Assembly (NCBI GenBank): GCA_026874595.1
Contig: CM049322.1
Coordinates: 31,065,340 to 31,129,339, forward strand
Direction: 5' to 3'
Source: Sipunculus nudus
Taxonomy: Eukaryota > Annelida > Sipuncula > Golfingiida > Sipunculidae
DNA: 64,000 bases
In this document: positions 1 through 9,989 of the stretch, piece after piece
Layout of the letters: each line of letters opens with the position of its first letter
Position numbering within the stretch: position 1 is the stretch's first letter
Program-made: the position numbers and the translations under genes
Notes under the pieces: model-generated
What the model was told of the DNA's origin: nothing
Seen by the model: the letters and a program-made list of their open reading frames with translations, nothing else
Database searches by the model: none

Positions 1-300
1 AGAGATGGAACTGGTATACAATCAAAAGTCGGTTCACTGCTGATGAGAATCAAACCCATGATCTACCGATCTACCGTGACATCACTTCGCTGGTTCCTGT
101 AATAATTTGCAAATACACAGAGGGGCTGTGTATACCAACCAGCGGGCACTGGACGTTAATTCAACGTTAATTAAACGTTGTCAACATGTTTTCAACGTTG
201 TCAACGTGATTTCAACGTTGAATCAACGTTGAATCAACGTTGACAACTTTTAAATTAACGTTGAATCAACGTCCAGTGCCCGCTGGGTAGTTCCATCTCT
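1..300. repeat. Outer inverted repeat enclosing a MITE
   Basis: The first 12 bases (agagatggaact) recur as a perfect reverse complement at 289-300, so they bracket the palindromic element at 139-286. Between the left arm and the MITE, positions 40-75 read on the minus strand like the T-arm half of a tRNA-derived SINE (a GGGTTTGATTCTC-like B box). The outer repeat may be a second, older element that received the MITE. The window edge cuts it, so its true left end is unknown. Confidence 0.45.
139..286. mobile_element. Palindromic AACGTT-rich MITE
   Basis: A 148-bp element begins ccagcgggcactggacgtt and ends with the exact reverse complement of that 19-mer. Its interior is built of reiterated AACGTTGA / TCAACGTT words, so the whole unit can fold on itself. 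It has no coding capacity. The structure fits a non-autonomous DNA transposon (MITE). I recognise the general AACGTTGATTCAACG type but cannot name the family. No clear target-site duplication is visible. Confidence 0.7.
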
Positions 301-1200
301 ATTCAATGAACCTGCATGACTAATCATATATATGTCTGTGTATTCTCTTAAATTTCAGCTAATTAATAATGGATCAACGAAATAAATTATTATTGAATAA
401 AAAATTTTATTGTTACAACATCTGTTATCGTAGAGTCCAATCTCTATTAAACCTTAATCAAAGCAAAGGGTATTCCATAGAAGTCTTATTTAGTAGAGTT
501 TCTAAATTCAATAAATTAATACACAGTTACATTTCTAGCACCTGAAAATAATTGTAATTTTGTTTGTTTGTTCCTAAATAGGTCTCGTAATATTTATCTT
601 GAACAAGATTTCATAAATTTATTAAAAATGCAAAAAGACAAAATATAAATCACATTTATAACTGTGCGTTACCTGAATTTGCTGGAATATAGAATATAAT
701 CATTCCGGAAGAAATAATCATATTTTTTTCCACTCTCAAATGGTTTCCTTTTGCGAAGAATTTTTTAATATATCTTGCAAATCTGCATAAATCTTCCTAT
801 TGCAAATAAAACTCCATCTTGTTACACATTTGACCAAAGTTTCGGTGACCAGGCTCAAGATTTATGGAGGGAAATAAAATGCTAGTATACAGGAAATTCG
901 AGTTGAGTCTAATGTTTGCAAAATATTAATTAACTCAACAGTGCTGTACACTAGATACATATTCCTCTATTGGATGTTGTCAGTCCAGTTCCATCACCCA
1001 CTGGTTTGTACTCTGCACTGAAAACATCGCGTGATAGAAATATATGGTGGTATGCGTTGTACAGTTCAATATTGAATGACAAAGAAAAACTAGAGACCTT
1101 AGGTCAAACGCTTGCCAGAAATTGAAAATGAAAGACAGACAGATAGAAAGATGAGCATATAGAAATCATCACTTGAATAACTCATCGAGGAAATAAAACA
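301..1200. other. Unassigned AT-rich sequence
   Basis: No exon, RNA gene or strong repeat was recognised. All reading frames are short and without familiar motifs. Confidence 0.4.
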
Positions 1201-2990
1201 ATAACAAGATATGGTAACTGGTAACTCGGAACTTCATTCCGAGCGCCTTTATCAAGGGGCCAAAGGCCATGGAAAATGGGAAAAGTTTGTGTTTTATCAA
1301 GATATTATGTTGCCTAGGCAGTCTGTCACTACATTCACTACCATTCGGGTAAAATTGCATTTACATATTTGAATAAGGACTTCAGAATGGGCCAGTAGGC
1401 ACAATTTTACCCTGAAATAGATAGCCATGGTAAAGGTAGGACAAAGCCACGTGTCTATAAAATTAAGGCCATGGATCCTTATTTTAGATGCTGCGAGTAA
1501 AATTGTTACATGGTTAGCAAATTTAGAGATATAGCAGAAAAATTGTATGTTGAGGTGTATCCTGTGCAACACCCCCTGGTGGCCATTTTTCATAAATAAA
1601 AATAAGGTTTTCCAGCTTATATAACATAACGTAAAATTTATGTTTCAAAGCGATTACAAAAAAATGAGGTCTTGAGGACCCATAAAGTGATATATCGAAA
1701 ACATTTCAAGTTCCGCAACATTTACCTTTTATTAGGCAGCCATGGTAAAAACAGGGTAAGACCTTTTGACCTTGTAGGTAGTGCCAAGGATCCTAATTTA
1801 AGATACTGCGAGGACAGTTGTAATATGGTTAGTAATTTTAGGGATAGAGCACAGATAAGATATGTTGAAGTGTTCCCTGTTCAACGCCCCCTGATGGTAA
1901 TTATTAAAAACTGAAAATACTTTTGAGATAATAATGCATAAAGTAAAAAATGTCAGTGTCAAAGCGATTACTTAAATATTTGGGAGTCTAGCTGACCATA
2001 GAGTGATATCTCCCAAAATCTCATTTGACAAGATATTCTGCAAGATATAGCAAAACTTTGAAATAAAAGCTTGTATATCTTGTTAAATGTTCCCTGGTGC
2101 ATAAAACTAGACCTCTCTAGTCTTAAAAATGAAAATGTTACAAAATTAAAGGCAAATTGCCGAGAATTTTACTCTTAAATAGGTCAACATGGTAACCGCA
2201 GAATGAGGTCAAGTGTACCGAGGAATCAGCCAATTGACCCTAGTTTTAGATCCAGTTATAAATGTTGTGACATAGTTTATAGTTTTAAAGCTATGTGACG
2301 AAAATATTTTTTTTCGAAGTAGTTGATCCCTGGTGGCTATATTCCAAAATTAAAAAAATAAACAGTTTCGAGATTTTTCTGTATTAAATATAATGTATAC
2401 GATTTTAAGCAATCACTTAAAAATTGGGGCCTCTAGGGCTTCATTAATGTAATATCCCGTACAGCTCCCCCTGGTGGTAATTTTTGGATTATTAATTACA
2501 CTCTATATGATGCAAAAAAAACAAAACTAGAAATCTCTTACTTTACAATGACCAAGTTACAAATATAAGGTAAACAAATTTGAAATTTCATTGATGTGCT
2601 TTATAATTACGTAACCATGGTAACATCGGACTGAGGCAGTTGTGCATTAAGGTAAAAGGCCAATTAATGGCGAATAAATGAGCTATAGCTTATGCAGCTA
2701 CGACCAATCATGACAAAGTCATGAGGAAAATGCCATTTTTTAGGGATCTTAATGACCCTAAGGTTGACTTTTGACCCATGATGACCAAAAACAATAGGCT
2801 TCTATTGGGGACAACTATATAGTGATCATATAAGTTTGAGAGCAATTAATGCAATACTGTGACCTGCAGAGTGGGCACAAACAGAGAGACAGAGAGATGA
2901 AAGGGAAATAGGTCAAAGTCAAATTATTCTTTTATATTATGAAGATAGAACAGGAGAATAAAATGAGCAATTGTTTATGTGGATCCTAAT
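1200..2990 (+). repeat. Composite dispersed repeat, copy A
   Basis: This stretch shares many diagnostic phrases with 16,430-19,110: 'gccccctggtggc' blocks (near 1,570, 1,885, 2,330 and 2,465), 'gtaaccatggtaac', 'aaaatgagctat', 'tgatgaccaaaaacaatagg' and 'caaagcgatta'. It consists of diverged internal subunits, for example around 1,567 and 1,882, about 315 bp apart. It ends in an acagagagacagag-like tract. No protein-coding content is recognised. It is probably a non-autonomous mobile element or a decayed tandem repeat. Confidence 0.6.
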
Positions 2991-3455
2991 GCAGAAATTT
3001 GCTGCATATTTCAAACGTCGTTGCTAATTAACAGTTAATTAGCGGTTAGTTAACAGCTAGTTAGCAACTGGTTGAGATTTTCTCATGCATATCCGAAACC
3101 ACTAAGTAATGAATATTCATGAATTTCCCTTAACAACTTGAGGTACATCATATAATGAGGATATAAAGGAGGATAAACTTGTGAAGTAATTGCTAGTTTG
3201 TGAGGTTATTGCCAAGTTGCTGAGTAATTGCAAAGTTGTCAAGCTGCTGCTAAGCGTGACCCCATTTTAGCGGCTACTTTACAACTTCTCGACTTACAGC
3301 TAACTTAGCAACTTATACTAGACCACTCGTCGACTTCTCAACAACTTTGCAGCTTATTAACAACTTCACAATTTCTTCACGACTTTGGTAAAATCATCGG
3401 TGCATAGTTTTGCCAGTTCTTTATGCCAGTCATGACTTAGGAACTTCTTTACGGC
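2991..3455. repeat. Low-complexity, loosely inverted-repeat region
   Basis: From about 3,000 the sequence reiterates ttagtta / tagcaact words. From 3,176 a GT-rich run of 'aattgc..aagttg' words is followed, after about 3,265, by a CA-rich run of 'caactt..agcaa' words, which are loosely complementary. This is simple-sequence structure without coding content. Confidence 0.4.
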
Positions 3456-3990
3456 TTCACAGCTTCTTTGCAGCTTTGCAGCATATTAACAACTTAGGTT
3501 CATTAAGTACATTTCATTATTGTAAACCAGGATATAATTGCATAAAGATATTTAATTTCTCTCTATGATGAACAAATAAATAATGGTATGACCCTTAAAG
3601 GGCTTTGGGCAAACTTGTATACCAGTAAGCTGTATTCGGAAGTTGATTGAGAAGGACAAACAAATGAAGGTATGTTGAATTTGAAAAATTTAGAACCAAA
3701 ACAGACAACTTCTGTACGGCTTTGCAGCTTCGTTGCAGCTTTGCAGCCTCTTAACAACTTAGGTTCATTAAGTACATTCCATTTTTGTAAACCAGGACAA
3801 AATTGCATAAAGAGATTTAATTTCTCTCTATAATGAACAAAGAAATATATGTATGACCCTTAAAGGGCTTTGGACAAACTTGTATACCACTAAGCTGTAT
3901 TCGGAAATTGATTTAGAAGGACAAAAAAAATGTAGGTATGTTGAATTTGAAAAATTGAGAACCAAAACAGACGGAGGGTATGTTGAATTC
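3456..3990. repeat. 265-bp tandem duplication
   Basis: The block containing 'aacttaggttcattaagtac' at 3,491 recurs at 3,756, an offset of 265 bp. The two units also share 'tatgacccttaaagggcttt' and 'taagctgtattcgg'. Within the second unit a 41-bp piece ('gtatgttgaatt..gaaaaattgagaacc') is repeated again at 3,937 and 3,978. The open reading frames found here arise from this duplication and are not genes. Confidence 0.75.
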
Positions 3991-4029
3991 GAAAAATTGA
4001 GAACCAAAACTGACAGACGAAGGGATGTA

Positions 4030-4345
4030 CAAAAAAAGTAGGCCAAGGTCAGATTATTATTTTAGATCATCAAGAATGGACAAGCGAGAAAAATGAGCTA
4101 AAGTATATGTGGATACGGCCATTTATGACCAAATCATGAAGAAAATAAAACATAGGAGGGCTTGTTAATGACTTTGACTTTTGAGCTTTGACCATTCCTG
4201 ACAAAATCCAAAATGGGATAATATAATTCTACGAAATGTACAGGTTTCAGGACGGTTTTTATCTAAGTAAATAAGTTTCAGGGCAATAACTTGTACATTG
4301 CATACTGTAGAGTGCGGCCAAACATACATACATATAAACAGAAAG
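4030..4345 (+). repeat. Composite dispersed repeat, 3' segment
   Basis: This segment matches 17,540-17,780 in order: 'ggccagatt..tttttat', 'gaagaaaataa.acat' and 'tttgacc..tcttgacaaa'. Its beginning also matches 2,915-2,990. It is the distal part of the same family as copy A, separated from it by the 3.0-4.0 kb repeats. Confidence 0.55.
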
Positions 4346-4559
4346 ACAGAACATTTATCACGGCATTTCTCCTATTGATAAAATACAAAACATACATTTA
4401 GATTAAAATAGCCGAAAGGTCTGTCCGACTTTTGAATAAGTCTTTCATTTAAGATGAAACATGTTATACTGCCAGTCATTGGGCAGCCCTTGCTGGTTAC
4501 AAAGCTTCACTTGGGCTTTAAATCATCCAGCCATTTATTACGCTGCGATCCTAGCTATT

Positions 4560-4870
4560 AGGGGTCAGGGACTTCTGCAACTGGGTAGGCTGCACATAGC
4601 TAGACCATAGCCCATCCAGCTATTTAGCAAGTGCTGACGCAAGTGCATTGGATAAAGGCTGTCATTCAGTGCTTTGCACACCTGTGTGAGGAATTTAAAT
4701 ATGATTCGCCTTTCGACAAGCAGCCAGTGAAGTTGTTTTAGAGCAGGTGCGATGCTCACATAATCATTTTACTTATGGATCCTATCTGGTCTTTTGACAT
4801 ATTGCTTTTTTTATCAATCGAGCACTGCTCCGTGGCAACATCAACTGTATCCACCGTTTCGCAGCTCTGC
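4560..4870 (-). pseudogene. CR1/L2-like LINE fragment, C-terminal end of the RT protein
   Basis: On the minus strand, 4,759 down to about 4,600 reads APALKQLHWLLVERRIIFKF followed by LTQVCKALNDSLYP. This is the well-known block downstream of the reverse transcriptase in CR1/L2-type non-LTR retrotransposons (LHWLPVxxRIxFK..YKALxxxxPxYL). Upstream, in another frame, an ARLI-containing stretch fits the preceding NAAARLI motif. The RT palm itself is absent. It is a short dead fragment with stops and frameshifts. Confidence 0.7.
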
Positions 4871-4971
4871 CGAACATATTGGTGTTTGCAAGAAACAGAA
4901 CGCGTATTTCTTCTGCAATACATAAAGCAAAACAACAGTTTCTATTAAAAACGTGTGTCAAAGTAATATTG

Positions 4972-5037
4972 AGAATAGCAATCTATTAAAAATAATGAAA
5001 AATAAAATATAATAAGATAATAAAAATAATATGAAAG

Positions 5038-5076
<39 letters not shown>

Positions 5077-5440
5077 TATATCACAGATTAGTTGAAGTGG
5101 TGACAGTAAAATAAAATATAACATAATTAATTGGATTTTGAAACCACAAAATGTGATGTCAAGATCGGAGAAGTAGGTATCATGAAATTGTGCAATAATC
5201 TCCTGTGGACCAATCAACAGAATGGCAAGTCTATTAATTAATAATGAAAAACAATAAATATGCTTAAATAATAAATTCATATGAAAATATGATAATAAAA
5301 ATAATATCCCAGATTAACATAAGTGGTGTCAGTTGAAATTCAAATGTAAATATTATTTAATTTTGAAACCACAGAATGTTAAATCACGATCAGAAAGGTA
5401 AGTGTCATGCACTCTGCAGTAACCTCCTGTGTACCAACTT
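4972..5440. repeat. Two-unit ~225-bp tandem repeat beside the Helentron
   Basis: The phrases 'cagatta..agtggtgacagt', 'attttgaaaccacaaaatg' and 'cctgtggaccaa' at about 5,080-5,210 recur in diverged form at about 5,312-5,435. The unit is roughly 225 bp. The array starts where the recognisable endonuclease reading frame of the minus-strand Helentron ends, so it may be the element's 3' terminal repeat region. That last point is inference. Confidence 0.55.
5040..5077. repeat. (AAT)n microsatellite
   Basis: About twelve uninterrupted AAT repeats lie inside the first unit of the 225-bp tandem repeat. Confidence 0.95.
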
Positions 5441-5910
5441 TATTGTGGTATATATGGTCTATAAGGGTACCTCTGTCGGTCGTAGGCTGCCTTAAAAGTG
5501 TCCATATGCGAATCTTTCATTAATATAGATAATTTGCTATCTTGTTTCTCATTCAGGTCATCATTAAAGTCGCCCAATACAAACACTGGCAATGTCAAGG
5601 ACAAAAAGGCGATAACAGTAGGAAATCTTCGGCAAAAGTGTTCAAGATGATATGACGGTTTTCTGTAACAACCACAATCAGTTTTTGATTCTTTAAAGTT
5701 GAACTGCACAATTTTACATTCCAATTCCTCAGACTCGACGGTAAATTCCTCTGGTTGTAAGTTCTGCTTAACAAATACCAAAGCACCATGCAGTCCTCTG
5801 TGGTTCTGTTCAGATGGTACATTACATCTGAATATGTCAAACTGGTACTTCTCAGAAAAAATATACATTTTTTGCTCATCAGTCAAATATGTTTCAGTGA
5901 ATCACATTAC
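5440..5910 (-). pseudogene. Helentron endonuclease (EEP/APE-like) domain, decayed
   Basis: Reading from 5,900 downward, the translation starts TETYLTDEQK and continues with GLHGALVFVKQ, then about 110 residues in reaches LPVFVLGDFNDD. The Glu of TET and the Asp/Asn of GDFN are the metal-binding signatures of the endonuclease/exonuclease/phosphatase fold. The open frame gives about 150 residues, ending near 5,440 with no SDH-type last motif seen. It lies directly downstream, on the same strand, of a PIF1-type helicase. A Helitron protein with a C-terminal EEP endonuclease is the arrangement known from Helentrons (Helitron2). A LINE endonuclease is the alternative, but LINEs do not carry a helicase upstream. 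The frame is interrupted before 5,890, so this is a relic. Confidence 0.75.
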
Positions 5911-6059
5911 ATCCGTTCGTTTTTAAATGCGAGCCTGTCAAGCAGTCAAAGGGTCTGGAATTGTTTGGATGAAATAGCGAATATTCAAATGCCCAATGAT
6001 TGTCCACTCCTCGTATCGTTCTATCATGTTCAGTTCTTTAGTTGGTAATGTGTGTTGTC

Positions 6060-6800
6060 GCATTTCCTACATTTCAGACTCAATCCTCTTGTCAGCCTTT
6101 ATTCCGGCAGCATCAAAGTCTACGATATATAACCCGTCCAATTACTGCACGCGACTAAATGCAACATATGCCTGTCCTTTCCCAAAACGTTTTGCCTTTT
6201 TCATGTTCACGACAATTTTTCTACGGTTAGACCTTGGCATTTGTGAACTGTTACTGTCCTTGCTAATGTTAATGTAAATTGTTATCTTGCAATCTGACCT
6301 CCATTTCGGTTTCTTTTATCGTATCTTGCCTCAAGTATTTTTATAGGCACTCCAATCGGGTATTCCTGTTTCCACTGACTAGCAGATAATGCACCTTTCT
6401 TAACACATTTTTCATCAAATTTCACCAAATCAATTGCACGAGTCCCTTGGCATCACGTACTATATCTTGTACTGTTCCGATATCACCATTGACCAGACCA
6501 TCAGCTGTATCGATGTTGTATGTAAGCATGACCCTGGCACAAACTGTCATTACAAGAATCGTATGTAATCCCGCCGTTTCCGATCGCTTTTGTGACGTTG
6601 TCATCTTTTGTAAATTGATCTGTCAAGTGCTGTAAGTCTTATCATCTGATGCGTTAATGTGTATTAGATTGGCTTCATTTGGCTCCTGTGCTTTCAATTT
6701 CTTCAAATTCCTTTCATTAACATCAGAATTATATGCAAAAACGTGCAAAGCGTTATCTGGATAATTCGGATCATCCTCTCTTCTTAAGCATCAGGACGCT
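6060..6800 (-). pseudogene. Helentron PIF1-type helicase, C-terminal half, decayed
   Basis: The minus strand reads, in order: ALHVFAYNSDVNERN (about 6,755), ARVMLTYNIDTADGLVNGD and IGTVQDIV (6,540-6,460), FDEKC..EYPIGVP (about 6,360), TVTVHKCQGLTVEKIVVNM (6,255-6,200), FGKGQAYVAFSRVQ (6,185-6,145) and LDGLYIVDFD. These are the C-terminal motifs of the PIF1/Helitron superfamily-1B helicases, including the HKCQGLT and YVAxSR motifs that contact nucleotide and DNA. I see in-frame stops near 6,640, 6,282 and 6,151 and a frameshift near 6,440, so the protein cannot be made. The N-terminal Rep domain and Walker A are not in the window in recognisable form. Together with the EEP domain at 5,440-5,910 it is one minus-strand Helentron remnant. 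Confidence 0.85.
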
Positions 6801-6894
6801 TGTTAAAAAAACTCTGCAGAGCACTGTATCCATTTGAGAATTGACTTCAAAGACTCCATGTATAGGACTAACTACATAACATGTAACATAACAT

Positions 6895-7050
6895 AGAACA
6901 TAACATGTTATATAACATGCAAGTGAACATACATGCAAATCCGCAAACTTAAACAGTAAACGCAGACAAAGTGAGCCGGTGGTATCCTTACAATCACACG
7001 TGGGTTGCACCGAAAATCAAAAGAGACACAGACGGATGTATAGACAATAA
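6895..7050 (-). repeat. Dispersed repeat, minus-strand copy
   Basis: Its reverse complement (cacgtgtgattgtaaggata, then ctcactttgtctgcgttta and gtttgcggattt) aligns over about 120 bp with 31,062-31,205 on the + strand. It includes a palindrome-rich 'acataacatgttatataaca' segment at about 6,895-6,920. It borders the helicase relic, so it could be part of the Helentron or a separate small element. Confidence 0.65.
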
Positions 7051-7387
7051 TAAAAAAATCACAGCTCTCTTGTGATAATAGCTACAAAATATTATCAGTA
7101 ACAGCATTGCCGTTTTAATGAAATTACAAAATTAAAACTTAAAAGAAATAATTGTTGTCTGAAAAGTGTTAGTAGTTTTTCAATTATTTAATATCTCTGG
7201 AGACTTTTCAGTTTAATATTATCATTAAAGTTGACAAATTGTGTTCTCTCTGAAATATGCCAAAATGTTCTGTTTGCTATTGAGACAAATTCAACATATT
7301 TCTGAGTGAGAATTGGATCATTTGATTCAGTTGGTATTAGCTATTCATCGCAGTATATAATTTATTGCATTCCATATATCCTTTCAG

Positions 7388-7492
7388 GTCCAGGCCCCTC
7401 GGCAGGGGCAATAGCAGGCATTGTCCTTGGATGCATTGCTGGAGTAGTAATTATTGGTGTAGTCACCCCCTTGCTCTTGAATATTGAGTACA
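7388..7492 (+). CDS. Transmembrane exon of an upstream Ig-type receptor gene (candidate)
   Basis: A pyrimidine-containing acceptor (tatcctttcag) ends at 7,387. Read in phase 1, the exon encodes GPGPSAGAIAGIVLGCIAG followed by VVIIGVVTPLLL: a short Gly/Pro/Ser linker and a ~22-residue hydrophobic helix with small-residue packing. Juxtamembrane exons of this form follow the last Ig or FN3 exon in many invertebrate adhesion receptors. The 3' boundary is uncertain: a GT after 7,492 (CA|GTAAAC) would give a symmetrical phase 1-1 exon of 105 bases, and an earlier GT lies near 7,456. The open frame continues to 7,704, but its composition is unremarkable and probably intronic. The entry phase equals that of every internal exon of the Ig gene at 55.9-63.5 kb on the same strand. 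Its own Ig exons must lie left of the window. It could alternatively be an exon relic of a pseudogene. Confidence 0.5.
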
Positions 7493-8825
7493 GTAAACTG
7501 TTGAAGATAATTTATGTGGCATCAAGGTTTATACCGATTTTATTTGTTAAAATTACTATTACTGCAGAGGAATGTTTGTTTTCTTATGCAGCGTGTTTGA
7601 GCAATTACATAACCAGACTTAGAATGAATTTTATGATCGCATTATTATATAAACAAAAAGAAGACCATTTGTCATTATCAGACCGCTTACAACTTTTCAT
7701 TTAAGCACAACCACAAAAATGATTGATTAGGTGCTGTCACTTATACCTGGGGAAATATTAACTGTTTATGTGGGAAAATAAATCACTTTAAACATTACTG
7801 TGCATTTTGCAAAATTGAGAACACGCATTGTTGTACCATTATGTCACAAACATCACCATTTATTGCATGTTCGCAGCCCGTATTTTAAAATTTTCAAACT
7901 CTTCCTATCAATATTTATAAATCCAGTAGGTGAGAAATCAACATTAACATATAGATTAGTGTTACACTGTGTTGCAAATATGATAATGGCTCTTTCTCCA
8001 TATGTAACTTTCACACTCGAATGATGTCATGTTGATAATATTTAATATCTCTAATTATTCACATTTACTCATTTCAAAAATAAAAAGATTAAAAAATTAA
8101 GTCACAATTTATTAATTTTTTCGTAGAAACATATGGTAGGCATTTGTTTTGACATTAGCTAGACATGGAACTGTTTCTTTAAATGCAGGGACACAGTCAG
8201 ACAAGGGATGAGGTAATTCAACAATTTCAAACTTTGGTGTGCTCTACCATATATGCAGGAACAATTTTCATTATGCCATTCAAGTCGATGATATGTTGGG
8301 ATAATTTAATTTATTAAAAAATTAGTTATAATGACGTCATTCTTTCATAGTTATTCCATACATAATGCAAATAACTGGCCTTGGGCGAGTCCTGAATTAG
8401 AAATCTTTACCTTTTGATAGCTATGTACTTCCAAAAACAAATGTAACATAAACTGGTTGAACTGTAATTCTTGCAAAAAGGATCTAGTGTCATGACTATC
8501 AATACCTAAACCCCAATCCTATATGAATGCTGATGGTAGTCAGCATTAAAATTGTATATTTTATAAATAAGATATAAAGCTACTGTGGCAGACTATGGAT
8601 AAACGTTTGTAGATGGGGTATTCAGAAAATAAAATGATCCAGAACCGTCCTGGAACAGCAATAGTGAAAGCACTAGACAAGAACTAGCACAGGATGAGGC
8701 ATCGTAGCAGTCATAACAATACTGGACTAAAAATCAAGAATGGAGGCAATAAATAGAAACGGGCACGATCGCACTGGACTAAAATAGTCAGGCCTTGCAG
8801 CACAAGAGAGTAAATGACACAGCAA
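7493..8825. other. Unassigned sequence downstream of the TM exon
   Basis: If the TM exon is real, cytoplasmic exons or a 3' UTR should lie here. I could not identify any with confidence. The reading frames are short and AT-rich. Confidence 0.35.
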
Positions 8826-8829
8826 CATG

Positions 8830-8960
8830 ACAGTAGCTCAGCAGGTTTAACGGGAAGATCGTGTCCCATGGCCGTGTTTCACTCAAAATCGGTGGTTCAA
8901 ACAAGAATATAAAATGAGAGGAAGCGCATGATACTGCCCTGTCCCGCCGACCTAAATTGG
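8830..8960 (+). mobile_element. SINE remnant
   Basis: 'gtagctcagcagg' resembles a tRNA A box. The following 'ttaacgggaagatcgtgtccc..ggccgtgtttcact' is related to 11,405-11,435 (ttaatgggaaggctgtgccc..agccgtgtatcact), and the tail 'ataaaatgagagga' to 11,555-11,570. This is a diverged copy of the SINE inserted in the CR1 element at 11.2-11.6 kb. Confidence 0.5.
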
Positions 8961-9027
8961 AAATGAATTTTGCAGATGTAATTATTTATGTTTTATTGTA
9001 AATAATTGAGTAATGTTTAGGTTAGCT

Positions 9028-9261
9028 TCAACATGAAAAAAATATAAAAAAATAAACATGAGACAGTATATTATATGTTCTGATATCGTCTGGTTGCATG
9101 GCCATATTGTTGACACCTACAACGTTGATAAACATGTTTAGGTCTCTGTATAGCTGGAACAATCTTAAGCCCGACTGATAAGTTTCGTATAGGATTCCGC
9201 TCTTGACTACCAGCTTGACTGTCTCACTGTCGTAATCGGCGTCAGTCACATTTAAGGGCAA
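9028..9261 (-). pseudogene. Unassigned coding-like fragment
   Basis: A 77-codon minus-strand frame contains PLNVTDADYDSETVKLVV, then GILYETYQSGLRLFQLYR and NMAMQPDDIRTYNIL. The residue composition is protein-like, and the underlying DNA is less AT-rich than its surroundings until the run-out into poly(A/T) near 9,030-9,055. I do not recognise the family. It is possibly a piece of a large mobile element or an old pseudogene. No convincing splice sites frame it. Confidence 0.3.
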
Positions 9262-9284
9262 TATGTACTAACTCGTACTTTCTT

Positions 9285-9790
9285 GTTGTAAAAACCGGTT
9301 ACAGACTCTTACCAGTGAAAAGGCAGTATGCCTATATTCATTAAGTAACACATTACTACCCCCCCCCCCCCGCCCGATGCTTTTTTAGCAAGGCCCTTTC
9401 TTGCTGTAACCTGGCCTATTGTCCCTTTTGGTTCTGTTGATTTCTGGGATAGTTTGGTATCAAACAAGATTATCGCAGCTGTTTGTGTTTGCAGTGGGCT
9501 TTTTAACTAGCGTAGAAGTGTTAGGGTCTTTACTTTGAGTTTATGCTGTGTGTGTATATTGATGTTGTTCCCCTTAAAAGGCGAGAGCTGCCTGGGAGAC
9601 AGGTTAGTAGCGCGCTGAAACATTATATTTATTTTATTTGTTAGCTTTTATTTTTGGGTGTGTGATTTTTTTATTCTCACAATAAATGTGTGACTGATCA
9701 TCGGGGAAATACCCCTGTTTGGGACAGTGGCGTGTCTGTTTGTCTTAGTCTCTGCCTGTAAGTACGATCGCAGCTTAACTGCTGGTGCCT
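9285..9790 (+). mobile_element. LTR-like segment (candidate solo LTR or LTR plus leader)
   Basis: The segment carries TATA-like 'cattatatttatttt' at about 9,622 and a polyadenylation-type AATAAA at about 9,680 followed by a GT-rich stretch. After about 9,790 it has 'tggtgcctgattctctggg', which could serve as a tRNA primer-binding site. That order fits the U3-R-U5 of a Ty3/gypsy LTR. No second LTR was found, and no gag, protease or RT follows. A C13 homopolymer lies at 9,358-9,371. Confidence 0.35.
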
Positions 9791-9989
9791 GATTCTCTGG
9801 GTCCGTCGAAAAATGTAGGAATGTTTTGAGTATCCTTAACTGGACCCAGGGTAGTTAATCCCTCGTCTGAGGTCGAGATTCTTTGCAGTGTCAGGTTTAG
9901 GCTCAGCCATATAAGCAAGTGCGTGTGTCCTTTTGCAGAGTGAGGCAATAAAGCAGTTCCACCTTCAGGGTCTTTTTAGGTCCTCAATT

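Noticed and set aside
3563-4046. Mirror-image frames on both strands of 62-81 codons
   Set aside because: They follow the 265-bp and 41-bp duplications and have no protein-like features.
4945-5280. A 111-codon minus frame with an Ile run
   Set aside because: The poly-Ile is the (AAT)n microsatellite, and the rest is the 225-bp tandem repeat.
7306-7704. A 132-codon open frame as a complete small membrane protein
   Set aside because: The good splice acceptor at 7,387 sits inside it and the part before is AT-rich intron-like. Only the 7,388-7,492 segment looks coding, so I called an exon rather than an intact gene.
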